From positions 1 to 64,000 of the forward strand of contig CALUND010000008.1 in the NCBI GenBank assembly GCA_944321925.1: a DNA stretch of 64,000 nt, in the 5' to 3' direction. The DNA is from an uncultured Rikenellaceae bacterium (lineage in GTDB: Bacteria; Bacteroidota; Bacteroidia; Bacteroidales; Rikenellaceae). Below are positions 51,343 through 59,968 of this stretch, piece after piece; within the stretch, counting starts at the first letter, position 1, and each line of letters opens with the position of its first letter. The notes under the pieces are model-generated. The model worked only from the letters and a program-made list of their open reading frames with translations. It ran no database searches and was not told the origin of the DNA. The position numbers were made by a program, and so were the translations under genes.

Positions 51343-52077
51343 ATGAAATTTATGAAAAACATACATATCCCCGTCCTTCTTTGTCTCGCACTCCTTTCCG
51401 GTTGCAAAGAGGAGAAAATACCCACTTACAGCGGAGGCAATTACCTGCACTTTACCTACATGCAGAACAGAGACCCTCAAACGGTCGATTTCAATTTCGC
51501 CCTCCAGGCTCCCCTTACCCGGCAGGCATCCGTCCCGGTAGGGTTGACTCTCTGGGGAAATCTTCTCAAAGAGGACATGCAATACAGAATCTCCTTCCCG
51601 AACGATACAAGCCGTACGAATGCCACGCCCGGAGATGACTTTAAAGTAATCGCAGGCAGCGTATTCTCCCACAAGAACGTAGTAGACACACTGTATATCA
51701 CCGTATACCGTGATGAAGAGCTATTGAAAACCGACTTCTTCCTGACGGTCAAACTCGAAAGCGCCACAAATTGCACCATAGGTCCCCGGGAATACGCCTA
51801 TGCCCGCATCAATGTGACAGACGAAGTAGAGATGCCCTCCTGGTGGAAACAGAGTACCGCAGCCAAACTCGGAGATTACTCCGACATCAAATACCGCCTG
51901 TTCATCATTTTCATGGAGGGAAAAATCCTCCCCAACCTCGACGAATTCACAGGCATCGAATTCCAGCAAAAAATAGCCGACTTCAAAGCATGGTGGATCG
52001 AACAATGGAATGCAGGCCTGTACCATTACTACGCCGAAGACGGGACAACCCCCCTCTATGAAACGATTCTGGATTAA
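51343..52077 (+). CDS. DUF4843 family lipoprotein
   Basis: This 244-residue lipoprotein carries lipobox ALLSGC (Cys near 21). The pattern (GGNYLHFTYMQ, SVPVGLTLWGNLLKEDMQYRISF, ATPGDDFKVIAGSVFSHKNVVDTLYITVYRDEEL) fits the DUF4843 family found after SusD genes. The C-terminal WWKQSTAAKLGDYSDIKYRLFIIFM is also family-like. It starts 3 bp after susD. It probably sits on the cell surface and assists binding by the SusCD complex; this is inferred from its position. Confidence 0.85.
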   Translation: MKFMKNIHIPVLLCLALLSGCKEEKIPTYSGGNYLHFTYMQNRDPQTVDFNFALQAPLTRQASVPVGLTLWGNLLKEDMQYRISFPNDTSRTNATPGDDFKVIAGSVFSHKNVVDTLYITVYRDEELLKTDFFLTVKLESATNCTIGPREYAYARINVTDEVEMPSWWKQSTAAKLGDYSDIKYRLFIIFMEGKILPNLDEFTGIEFQQKIADFKAWWIEQWNAGLYHYYAEDGTTPLYETILD

Positions 52078-52095
52078 ATCGGGGAGAGCACAACT

Positions 52096-53775
52096 ATGAA
52101 AACAAACTATTTTCCACCCAAAAGCTCAGCGTTCCAGTTATCGCTGTTACTGCTCCTTGCCCTGCTGCCCGGATGCAAAAAAGATTTGGGAAACTACGAC
52201 TACCGGACAACAAACAAAGTGAGCTTCAATGATCCCCCGCAAAGCGGATACTCCTTCATTACCGGTCAGGAGGGCGTACTCGCTGCCCCCATCCAATTGA
52301 CAGAATCGTTACAAGATACGGCTGCGACCTTCGACATCGGCTGGTATCTCGGCTCAGAACGCATCTTCACCGGGCCCGTACTTCATTACACTTTCGAACA
52401 GCCGGGACAATTCAAACTCTATCTCAAAGTAATCAATAAAGAGACCCAGGAGACCTATTTGAGCTCCGCATACGACCTGCAAGTAATCAGCAACTTCGAA
52501 TGGGGCTGGCTGATCCTCTCTGATCGCGGAGACACCTCCAGCCTCTCGATCATAGACCCCGATCTGCGCTGCTCGCATCGCATTTATGAACCATCCAACG
52601 ACAACCAAATCTTAGGTTCGGGCCCTCTGGGAATCTTTTATTACTACGTCTACGAATCCATCGAAGGATTCTACGTCGGCGGCGATGCCAAAATCCTGAT
52701 CAACCAACGCAGCGGAAACCTGACCCTCGACGCTTCAAGACTCCTTCCCGACATGTGGCTCCGCGATGAATTTACCGGAGGGAAAGAACCCGAAAACCTG
52801 AAAATTGATAAATTCTTTTTCAAAGAGCTCTATTACGGCATCCTCGATTCACTCGGAGAGATCTATCTGCGTCGAGTAGACCGTGAAAACTCCAAAATAC
52901 CCTATTACGGCAAATACACCGCTTTACCTGAAGATTTCGACGGACAAGGCACGCACATAGCCTGTCTGCAGAATTTCGACTTCTTCAACAAAAACCTTCG
53001 ATCGTGTATCGATTTTACCATCTTGTACGACGATAAAAACGCCCGCTTCATCGGCCTGTTCGAACCGACCTCAACACTCACATCTCCGGCAATCACCTAC
53101 TTCCACAATTATGATCAGGAACTCGTCGTCCCGGGCGATGTATTGAAAGTTAACGAAATGGGTCAAGGAACCCGCGTACTCGGAATTACCACCTGGGAAG
53201 GCATGGATCTGGATTACAGTTGGGGTGACATCCCGGGTGTAACCCCCTACTCGACAATCTACTCCCTGATCGACAAAGGTGGAACCGGAGAGTACTACAT
53301 ACACGACTGGACCCTCAAAAATTACAAAGAAAGCAACCACCTGATCACCGATACCCACCAACTCCTCTTCTCCGGGAGCAGCATCTTAACGGAGAAAAGT
53401 ATCATCCGATTATCACCCAATTTCGAAGATAATCCCTACTCCTACTTCACCGACGGAAACGGCTCGCTCTATATCCACGATATTCGCAACAACGCCTATA
53501 CCCTCGCATACGAAACCGATCAACCCATTAAAGATATTTACGCCTCTCCGGTTGTAAGTACTTTCAAAAACTACGGCGGCAACCCCGATTATCCCAATTG
53601 GCGACTCGCACTCGTATTGGAAGATAATACGGTGGAGGTGATCGATGTTTCAAAGGCCAACTCCCAACAACTGTTCCTCGGCCTGAAACCCGATCTCCAT
53701 CTGGCAACCTTCGACGGTTTCGGAGAGATCAAAGGAATGATCTGGGCTACCCGAGGATTCAGCGGTGAATATTAA
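52096..53775 (+). CDS. PKD-like family surface lipoprotein
   Basis: This 559-residue lipoprotein has lipobox ALLPGC (Cys near 26) followed by KKDLGNYDYRTTNKVSF, the usual start of the PKD-like lipoproteins in Bacteroidetes SusCD operons. An Ig/PKD-like domain covers roughly 40-140 (ATFDIGWYLGSERIFTGPVLHYTFEQPGQFKLYLKV). A long beta-propeller-like C-terminal region follows, with repeats such as YYIHDWTL and SLYIHDIRNNAYTL. It is the last gene of the fecR-susC-susD-DUF4843 unit and likely binds substrate at the surface. No enzyme motif is visible. Confidence 0.83.
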   Translation: MKTNYFPPKSSAFQLSLLLLLALLPGCKKDLGNYDYRTTNKVSFNDPPQSGYSFITGQEGVLAAPIQLTESLQDTAATFDIGWYLGSERIFTGPVLHYTFEQPGQFKLYLKVINKETQETYLSSAYDLQVISNFEWGWLILSDRGDTSSLSIIDPDLRCSHRIYEPSNDNQILGSGPLGIFYYYVYESIEGFYVGGDAKILINQRSGNLTLDASRLLPDMWLRDEFTGGKEPENLKIDKFFFKELYYGILDSLGEIYLRRVDRENSKIPYYGKYTALPEDFDGQGTHIACLQNFDFFNKNLRSCIDFTILYDDKNARFIGLFEPTSTLTSPAITYFHNYDQELVVPGDVLKVNEMGQGTRVLGITTWEGMDLDYSWGDIPGVTPYSTIYSLIDKGGTGEYYIHDWTLKNYKESNHLITDTHQLLFSGSSILTEKSIIRLSPNFEDNPYSYFTDGNGSLYIHDIRNNAYTLAYETDQPIKDIYASPVVSTFKNYGGNPDYPNWRLALVLEDNTVEVIDVSKANSQQLFLGLKPDLHLATFDGFGEIKGMIWATRGFSGEY

Positions 53776-53828
53776 TCGATCTTGAAAAGAAAAAAGAAAG
53801 ATAAAATGAAAATGTTTCCAGTCAGAAA

Positions 53829-53860
53829 TTTGTTTTACACTTCCAAAAGACTTATTTTTG
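53829..53860 (+). promoter_or_regulatory. Promoter of the fimbrillin-like gene
   Basis: TTTG (53829-53832), a 20-nt spacer and TATTTTTG (53853-53860) match the Bacteroidetes consensus perfectly. The start point near 53867 gives a 50-nt leader. The gene at 53917 is therefore transcribed separately from the sigma-controlled SusC/SusD operon. Confidence 0.85.
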
Positions 53861-53916
53861 CAATATAACGCCAAATCAACCAACCAATTATACTTATTTA
53901 ACCAAAATCCAAAATT

Positions 53917-54816
53917 ATGAAAAAACTCTACTTAATTTTGGCTATTGGAGCCCTGATCGGGTTCAATGGCTGCAACAAGGATGATGATGGTAGCAATACT
54001 CCCCCACCGACTCCTCCCGTCGTAACAAACGACTCCATCAATCTGGTTGCCGTTTATGACGCCACCGGAACGGGCTATATCAAGTCAAACTGGGAACTCA
54101 GCGATTCGCTCGGCGTAGTGATCGTCTCCGGCACAACCAACCATTTCCGCAATATCTCTTGTGAACCGACCGAAGCAACCGACAGCTGCCTGTTGAAAAG
54201 CAAATCGGAAGCCCTGACCATGGGAACCGGAGAAAACAAAATATACATTTATTATCCCTACAACGAAGAGGTGACCTCGGCAACCGCTGTTCCCGTTCCG
54301 CAATCGGACGTTCAAGTACAGGACGAAGAATCTCGTACGGGAAATCTGGCATACTCCTACCTCTATGGCGGTCCGCTGACCATCGAAGAAGATGATTTCG
54401 TCTCCACGGAGAATTATCAGATAACCGTACCCTCCGTATTCGCCAATAACAGCTGGCCCATCAGCTTCCCGAAAGCATGCACCCTGATGAAAGTCACGAT
54501 CTCTTCGAATGTGAATCTGGCTGTTCCGGCCGATGCAACGCTCGATCTGACCAACGGTAACCTCTCGGCCGCATCGCAATCGATCGAACTGACATTCGGC
54601 GAAAACGGCACGGAATGCGAACTCGGATTCTTCGGTACAGCCGACAAAACCATCCATTTCGTGATGATGAAAAGCGCCGTAGACGCATCGTTCACTGTCA
54701 CAGCTGATGTCATCGAAGAGGGCACTTCGAAACAATACACCATGTCGAATGTCGAGTTGACAAACAACTTCAACATGGGAACCTATAAACCGAGTTCGGA
54801 TTTGATATTCGAATAA
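53917..54816 (+). CDS. Fimbrillin-like lipoprotein
   Basis: This 299-residue lipoprotein has signal peptide and lipobox GFNGC (Cys near 19), an acidic/Pro linker (NKDDDGSNTPPPTPP), and two beta-rich domains. The pattern (IYIYYPYNEEVTSATAVPVPQSDVQVQ, DFVSTENYQITVPSVFANNSWPISFPKACTLMKVTI, then a second sandwich ending NNFNMGTYKPSSDLIFE) resembles fimbrillin/Mfa-type pilus subunits. Those are exported as lipoproteins and polymerise after cleavage. No Arg-gingipain-like cleavage site is clear. It has its own strong promoter and terminator. A non-fimbrial surface lipoprotein is the alternative. Confidence 0.68.
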   Translation: MKKLYLILAIGALIGFNGCNKDDDGSNTPPPTPPVVTNDSINLVAVYDATGTGYIKSNWELSDSLGVVIVSGTTNHFRNISCEPTEATDSCLLKSKSEALTMGTGENKIYIYYPYNEEVTSATAVPVPQSDVQVQDEESRTGNLAYSYLYGGPLTIEEDDFVSTENYQITVPSVFANNSWPISFPKACTLMKVTISSNVNLAVPADATLDLTNGNLSAASQSIELTFGENGTECELGFFGTADKTIHFVMMKSAVDASFTVTADVIEEGTSKQYTMSNVELTNNFNMGTYKPSSDLIFE

Positions 54817-54858
54817 ATTTAGCAGGAAAACGGAGATATTGTAATGATTTCCGCACCG

Positions 54859-54890
54859 CCGCCCGTCTGTATATCAGACGGGCGGTTTTG
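54859..54890 (+). terminator. Rho-independent terminator after the fimbrillin-like gene
   Basis: A perfect 11-bp stem (54859-54869 with 54875-54885) with loop TATAT is followed by TTTTGTTT. It is 42 bp after the stop codon. Confidence 0.93.
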
Positions 54891-54952
54891 TTTCGTCACA
54901 TGTTGCGAATATCCGAAAGTGAACAAAATACATTAACCTCAATAACAAAAAA

Positions 54953-56635
54953 ATGAGAACTAAATTTTTATGCTTGGCCGTACTGCTCGGCTCCCTGCTC
55001 CCATTCGCGCCAGCTTCCGCTCAGGACCCCATGTTGGACCTGTTGCGTGACGAGCTGAAATACGACATGGAACAACTCTCGAAAACGGAAAACCCACCCT
55101 ATTACATGAACTTCCGGGTGATTGAAACGTCGCAGAATGTAGTTAGAGCTACATTTGGGACCCTTCAGGAATCAACCTTTAAGGAGGCTCGATCATTCAT
55201 TCCGCAAATCCGGTTGGGCAGCTACGACTTCGACAACTTCCACGGCATGGTCAACGGTGTACCGACTTCCTGGTTCTCGGGCCCTTCAACCGTCTATATC
55301 CCAATGGGAAATAACGAAAAAGCGCTCCGTCAGGCCATGTGGAGCGAAGTAAACAACCGTTACAAATTCGCCATCGAACAATACGAACGACTCAAAGCCG
55401 CCGAAAAAGTCTACACGAAAACGGATGACAAGGCTCCCGATTTTTCCGACGCCAAAGTGGAAAAATATTTCGACCAGCCTTTCACCCAGGAAGAACTCGC
55501 TTTCGATCGGCAGAAATTCGAAGAAAAACTCAAAAAATATTCGGCTCTCTTCCTGAAAAATCCCCATATCATTACGGGAGAAGCCTCGATGAGTTATGTC
55601 TGCACACGTAAATATTTCGTCTCTTCCGAAGGTGCGGAGATCGCCGAAAACAACCGTTCGGCTCGTATCTTCATCACCGGCATGATGAAAACGGATGATG
55701 GTATGGAACTTCCCCTCAACCTCTCCTATTTCGCTTTCGATCCCGACGACATGCCTTCCGATGAGAAAATTATAGCTGATGTAGAACATCTGATCGCTAC
55801 CCTCGACAAAATGCGGACAGCACCCATCGTCGAACCATACACCGGTCCGGCCATGCTTGCCGGTGAAGCCAGTGGTGTCTTCTTCCACGAAATCTTCGGA
55901 CACCGCACCGAGGCTCAACGCATGAAAAACGACTCCGACGGCCAGACATTCAAAAAAATGATCGGACAGCAGGTGCTTCCCAAACACTTCTCGGCTTATG
56001 ACGATCCCACTCTGAAGAACTTCGAAGGACAGGATATGAATGGATATTACGTATTCGACGATCAGGGTGTCCGTGGACAGAGAGTAGAAATCGTCGACAA
56101 CGGTACGCTTAAAGGATTCCTCACCACACGCGTCCCGACAGACGAATTCAACCAATCGAACGGACACGCCCGCGCTTCGGCAGCGTATGATCCGGCTTCG
56201 CGTCAGTCGAATCTGCTCATCACCACGGACAAACCCAAAACCATGGAACAATTGCGCAAAATCCTGATCAAGGAAGCCAAAGCGCAGAAAAAAGAATATG
56301 CCTACTACTTCGTCAACGTGAACGGAGGTTACACCCAAACAGGACGTACATCGCCCAATGCATTCAATGTCACTCCGCTGGAAGTCTACCGCATCTACGT
56401 GGACGGTCGTCCCGATGAACTGGTCCGCGGCGTGGACCTTATCGGTACGCCCCTCTCAATGTTCTCAAGCATCATCGAAGGCAGTGACAAAACAAGCGTA
56501 TTCACAGGCATTTGCGGCGCCGAATCGGGATGGGTTCCCGTAACAGCCAGCTCGCCCGACATCGTGGTCAAGAAAGTGGAAATGCAGCGCAAGAGCAAAT
56601 CGATGCAAACTCCTCCCGCTCTGCCCAGACCGTAA
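54953..56635 (+). CDS. Exported TldD-type metallopeptidase
   Basis: This 560-residue protein has a clear Sec signal peptide (MRTKFLCLAVLLGSLLPFAPASAQ), so it acts outside the cytoplasm, unlike E. coli TldD. The C-terminal half is TldD-like. GPAMLAGEASGVFFHEIFGHRTEAQR holds the HExxxH zinc motif (His312, Glu313, His317). GYYVFDDQGVRGQRVEIVDNGTLKGFLTTR and GHARASAAYDPASRQSNLLITT follow. In the cytoplasmic system TldD and TldE form a heterodimer that degrades unfolded peptides through a closed cavity, with TldD the catalytic half. The next gene appears to be the TldE partner. No consensus promoter was found in the gap after the terminator at 54859. Confidence 0.9.
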   Translation: MRTKFLCLAVLLGSLLPFAPASAQDPMLDLLRDELKYDMEQLSKTENPPYYMNFRVIETSQNVVRATFGTLQESTFKEARSFIPQIRLGSYDFDNFHGMVNGVPTSWFSGPSTVYIPMGNNEKALRQAMWSEVNNRYKFAIEQYERLKAAEKVYTKTDDKAPDFSDAKVEKYFDQPFTQEELAFDRQKFEEKLKKYSALFLKNPHIITGEASMSYVCTRKYFVSSEGAEIAENNRSARIFITGMMKTDDGMELPLNLSYFAFDPDDMPSDEKIIADVEHLIATLDKMRTAPIVEPYTGPAMLAGEASGVFFHEIFGHRTEAQRMKNDSDGQTFKKMIGQQVLPKHFSAYDDPTLKNFEGQDMNGYYVFDDQGVRGQRVEIVDNGTLKGFLTTRVPTDEFNQSNGHARASAAYDPASRQSNLLITTDKPKTMEQLRKILIKEAKAQKKEYAYYFVNVNGGYTQTGRTSPNAFNVTPLEVYRIYVDGRPDELVRGVDLIGTPLSMFSSIIEGSDKTSVFTGICGAESGWVPVTASSPDIVVKKVEMQRKSKSMQTPPALPRP

Positions 56636-56679
56636 CGTGCCACGATTCATAAAACCTAACAATGCAAACGAAACTAAAA

Positions 56680-58365
56680 ATGAAAAAATACCTTTTATCC
56701 CTACTGACGCTGCTCCTCGGTGCCAACCTCTATGCCCAAAGCAACGACGAAATCATCTTCAAGGCGATGCAGGACGAGGCCATGAGAAGCCTCAACGAAT
56801 TGCAGGTCGAGAATGTTCAAAAACCCTCTTTTGTATCCTATGCGTTATTCGACGGGAGAACCCTCAATATCCAATCGTCGCTCGGAGCCACCATTCAAAT
56901 CGACGAACGGCCCCTTCGCAACCATGGCGTTCAACTGCTGATCGGCGACTACAGCTGCACCAGCGATTGCGACTACAATGGCCGCTATCTGAGCAACAAA
57001 TCGGCCGTCGAAACCGACTACGGTCAGATTCGCCGCGAACTCTGGTTCACAACCGACCTCCTCTACAAAAACAAATCGACAGACCTGGCCGGGAAAACAT
57101 CGCTGCGCAAACAGCGAATCATGTCGCCGGAAGAGGCTGCATTGCCCGATTTCGTAACCATTGAACCGATCGTCAAAAGTGTCGAAGGGTATGAATTCGA
57201 CATGAATCGCACGGAATGGGAGAAAAAAGTCAACGAATTGTCCGCCATCTTCCAAAACTATCCGAAACTCTACGATTCAAAAGTAGAACTCGACATCAAC
57301 GATTTCAATTACTACCTCGTCACTTCCGAAGGAACCGTAGTCAAACAACCGATGAATGTGGCCTTTATCGGAGCATCCGCCTCCGTACGCACGGAAGAAG
57401 GTACGGAATATACGGATCAATTCCGTCTCTATGTACCCACCGATCTCGCATTCCCTTCGATGGACGAATTGAAGAAAAAGGTGGACGAATTCGCTAAAAA
57501 CCTGACCGCTTTCGCTGAAGCGCCCGTTATCGACGAATTCTACTCCGGCCCGGTGCTCTTCCTCGACGAAACGGTCATGCCTATGTTCACCAAAAACCTG
57601 TTGACCAGCGAAGGACTTCTCACACAACGAAAAGCAGAAGACATCAACTCCATGATCGGCCTGTTCTGGGGCGATATGGCCGGCAGCAAAAAAACACTGG
57701 AATATCGTATCGGACAACGTGTCCTCGACAGCCGACTGACCGTAAAACACACGCCTTTCCTCAAAGAATACGACGGAGTGAAACTGATGGGTCACTATGA
57801 AGTAGATGCAGAAGGCGTCGTGCCTGCCGAAGAGCTCGTATTAATCGATACGGGTATCATGTGCACCATGCTCAACGGCCGTATCCCCACCCTCAAAAGC
57901 CCCAACACTACCGGCAGCCAGCGTTTTGCCATCGATGAGGATGTTATCGCAACTTCGGTAGCACCGGGAGTCCTCCGCGTCGATGTAAATGGAGGCCAGA
58001 CACGTGAAGAGCTCGAAGCTCAGCTCATCAAATTGGCCAAAGCCGACAACATGAAATATGCCTACATCGTAACCCGTATGAACGGAAATATCAATCTGCT
58101 CTACAAAGTCGATGTAAACACAGGTGAAAAAACGCTCGTACGTAAAGCCGACATCACGCCAGTATCTCTGGGGCAACTCAAAAAGATTGCCGGCATCTCG
58201 AACCATGCGATCGCCTCGAACTTCATGGTCAAAGGTGCCATCCCGGCGTCGATCATCTATCCGGATGCAATCCTTCTGGAAAACGTAGAAATCAGCGAGT
58301 TCGACACCACACAAGATAAAGTCTCCCCGCTCCAGAACCCATTGGAACGCGACGGAGCTAATTAA
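56680..58365 (+). CDS. Exported TldE/PmbA-like partner without zinc motif
   Basis: This 561-residue paralogue of the preceding gene has signal peptide MKKYLLSLLTLLLGANLYAQ. It shares the same layout but has lost the active site. Where the neighbour has HEIFGH, this protein reads SGPVLFLDETVMPMFTKN (near 289-306), with no HExxxH. This mirrors the TldD (catalytic) / TldE (non-catalytic) division. Conserved C-terminal features remain (VDAEGVVPAEELVLIDTGIMCTMLNGRIPT, VLRVDVNGGQTREELEAQLIKLAKAD, YKVDVNTGEKTLVRKADITPVSL). ATG 56662 is an alternative start; 56680 gives a proper signal peptide. A terminator follows. Confidence 0.87.
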   Translation: MKKYLLSLLTLLLGANLYAQSNDEIIFKAMQDEAMRSLNELQVENVQKPSFVSYALFDGRTLNIQSSLGATIQIDERPLRNHGVQLLIGDYSCTSDCDYNGRYLSNKSAVETDYGQIRRELWFTTDLLYKNKSTDLAGKTSLRKQRIMSPEEAALPDFVTIEPIVKSVEGYEFDMNRTEWEKKVNELSAIFQNYPKLYDSKVELDINDFNYYLVTSEGTVVKQPMNVAFIGASASVRTEEGTEYTDQFRLYVPTDLAFPSMDELKKKVDEFAKNLTAFAEAPVIDEFYSGPVLFLDETVMPMFTKNLLTSEGLLTQRKAEDINSMIGLFWGDMAGSKKTLEYRIGQRVLDSRLTVKHTPFLKEYDGVKLMGHYEVDAEGVVPAEELVLIDTGIMCTMLNGRIPTLKSPNTTGSQRFAIDEDVIATSVAPGVLRVDVNGGQTREELEAQLIKLAKADNMKYAYIVTRMNGNINLLYKVDVNTGEKTLVRKADITPVSLGQLKKIAGISNHAIASNFMVKGAIPASIIYPDAILLENVEISEFDTTQDKVSPLQNPLERDGAN

Positions 58366-58379
58366 TGTCCTTCGACACA

Positions 58380-58418
58380 GAGAAAGCCGCTCCCCTCAAG
58401 AGGGCGGCTTTCTCTTTT
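58380..58418 (+). terminator. Rho-independent terminator after the TldD/TldE-like pair
   Basis: The stem GAGAAAGCCGC (58380-58390) with GCGGCTTTCTC (58404-58414) encloses a 13-nt loop and is followed by TTTTA. It is 14 bp after the stop codon. Confidence 0.9.
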
Positions 58419-58432
58419 ACACAAGAATTGCC

Positions 58433-58440
58433 TAATTTTG
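58433..58440 (+). promoter_or_regulatory. Candidate -7 box of the PepSY-TM gene
   Basis: TAATTTTG matches TAnnTTTG. The -33 position carries TTTC (58409-58412) at 20-nt spacing instead of TTTG, overlapping the terminator stem. The start point near 58447 would leave an 85-nt leader. Confidence 0.5.
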
Positions 58441-58531
58441 ACGCTGTAAGAATCCGATCTTAAAATCACCTAAGCCCCCGAACGGATTTACAACTATTCA
58501 CTTAACTCTTTACGAGAAGACAGAAAAAAAA

Positions 58532-59104
58532 ATGGAACATTTCGGACAAAAAATCAGAAAGTGGAGTCGGACCATCCATCGCGATCTATCCTATATTTTC
58601 ACAGGCATGATGTTCGTCTATGTCGTTTCAGGATTCATGTTAAACCATCGCAAGGATATCAATCCTTACTATACGACCCACACTTACGAATACCGTGTTA
58701 AAGGTGATTTTCCCCTGTCCCCAGAAAGCCTCAACAATACTTATGTCTCACGCCTCGTCGCTATGCACAACCTGGACGGCAGCAAAGCAACTTACAAAGT
58801 CGACCAAAATCTGCTGAAAATATCCATCTCCCGTTCGGCAGCACTCAGCGTCAATTTACAAACAGGAGATGCTGTTTTCCAACAATTGCAGAATCGCCCC
58901 TTTTTAGGGACAATGAACCGACTCCACAGAGCGCTCAACAAATGGTGGATACCTCTCTCCGATGCTTTTCTGATCGGTTGGCTATTAATTATTTTGACCG
59001 GCCTAATCATGGTGAAAGGCCCGAAAGGAATCAGCGGATGGAGAGGAGGAATTGAATTGGGCATAGGTATCCTCATCCCCGTGCTTGTTATTCTCTTCCT
59101 CTAA
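58532..59104 (+). CDS. PepSY-associated transmembrane protein
   Basis: This 190-residue inner-membrane protein has a first helix at about 22-40 (LSYIFTGMMFVYVVSGFML) preceded by KWSRTIHRDLSY. A periplasmic PepSY-like domain of about 90 residues follows, then two C-terminal helices (SDAFLIGWLLIILTGLIMV and GIELGIGILIPVLVILFL). The N-terminal RxxHRDLS and the NRLHRALNKWW segment before helix 2 are typical of short PepSY_TM proteins. Relatives are linked to iron or metalloreductase functions, or to restraining secreted peptidases. The position right after the exported TldD/TldE pair makes the second notable but unproven. Confidence 0.82.
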   Translation: MEHFGQKIRKWSRTIHRDLSYIFTGMMFVYVVSGFMLNHRKDINPYYTTHTYEYRVKGDFPLSPESLNNTYVSRLVAMHNLDGSKATYKVDQNLLKISISRSAALSVNLQTGDAVFQQLQNRPFLGTMNRLHRALNKWWIPLSDAFLIGWLLIILTGLIMVKGPKGISGWRGGIELGIGILIPVLVILFL

Positions 59105-59135
59105 CTTTAAGGTCAAAATATTATTCGCAGCACTT

Positions 59136-59399
59136 TTATGCAAAAAATCCGTAGTTGAAACAGAAATCGCGCAACTCCTCTCGCGTAGACGGACGCACGA
59201 AATGATAACCACGATCCAGCAGCTGATTGACCGTGAACATACGCAGATCACGAGTCGCCACTTCCAATTTAACACGGCCCCGTTCGGTCGTATCATAAAT
59301 GCCCCACAAACATTTTTCTGCAAGGCATTCCGGGGAATCGGACGAAAAGAGATACAACTCCCCCACTTTAAAATCATAACCCTCTACCCGCATCGTCAT
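59136..59399 (-). CDS. Small protein of unknown function, coupled to its larger paralogue
   Basis: This 87-residue soluble protein is not recognised. The ATG at 59399 overlaps the TGA of the upstream gene (ATGA), which fixes the start and makes translation coupled; the longer frame upstream has no protein character. Residues 10-19 (FKVGELYLFS) and 64-79 (GYHFVRPSTREELRDF) match the C-terminal half of the neighbouring protein (FKRDELYVFS and GYVYVRLASRQELADF). The small protein is thus one copy of a shared domain without the helical N-terminus. There is no signal peptide and no membrane segment. It follows the PepSY gene convergently, with 31 bp between stops. Confidence 0.75.
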   Translation of the reverse strand: MTMRVEGYDFKVGELYLFSSDSPECLAEKCLWGIYDTTERGRVKLEVATRDLRMFTVNQLLDRGYHFVRPSTREELRDFCFNYGFFA

Positions 59400-59941
59400 T
59401 CCATTAAGACCATATCTTCTACCGCTCGTACCCGTGTACGAGATAAATTTCGTTGCCGCTCCATAAAATCCGCCAACTCCTGTCGCGAAGCTAGTCTGAC
59501 ATAAACATAACCTACGGGCAATGGACCCTCTTGCTGTAAAATAATACCATCCGCCCGACTTAAATCTCCAACAACTACCGCCCCACTCTGCGTGCCATAA
59601 TAACGTCCATAAAGCCACATGGACGGCGGATAGTCATTTGTCCGCATCTCCGAAAAAACATAAAGCTCATCGCGCTTGAAATGGAAACGGTCAATCCGTT
59701 GAAAAACTCGAGAAACCATATATTGCTCTATCACATCATGCACCAGATTGAGACTGTTGGTCTCCGGAAGTTTTTTCCGAATATCCCGCATGTAGGTGCG
59801 ATAACTGATGTTAAACAGCGATCGGATCGTCGATTCGTAGAACCGTTTGTAACTATAAACTCGATTCCCCGGCTGACAATAATAGGCAGACAACTCCTGA
59901 AGTATCTTTGCCAGCACAAGAGAGCAAACCTTTTCTTGCAT
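59396..59941 (-). CDS. Two-part protein of unknown function sharing a domain with its neighbour
   Basis: This 181-residue cytoplasmic protein is not recognised. The N-terminal 80 residues are helical and basic (KICQEL-like start, YKRFYESTIRSLFNISYRTYMRDIRKKL). They could hold a helix-turn-helix-like or RNA/DNA-binding fold, but this is only an impression. Residues 86-162 form the domain repeated in the 87-residue neighbour (FKRDELYVFS, MWLYGRYYGTQSGAVVVGDLSRADG, GYVYVRLASRQELADF). ATG 59941 is used; the frame opens four codons earlier with TTG. A good promoter lies 28 bp upstream. It is divergent from the MgtC-family gene. Confidence 0.75.
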   Translation of the reverse strand: MQEKVCSLVLAKILQELSAYYCQPGNRVYSYKRFYESTIRSLFNISYRTYMRDIRKKLPETNSLNLVHDVIEQYMVSRVFQRIDRFHFKRDELYVFSEMRTNDYPPSMWLYGRYYGTQSGAVVVGDLSRADGIILQQEGPLPVGYVYVRLASRQELADFMERQRNLSRTRVRAVEDMVLME

Positions 59942-59968
59942 AATGCGGTCCAATTACATTATTTTATA

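Noticed and set aside
59400..59618. Longer version of the 87-residue gene reaching to 59618
   Set aside because: The extra residues lie over the paralogue's coding region, are Trp/Cys/Gly-rich and unlike a protein, and the ATGA overlap at 59396-59399 gives a natural start.
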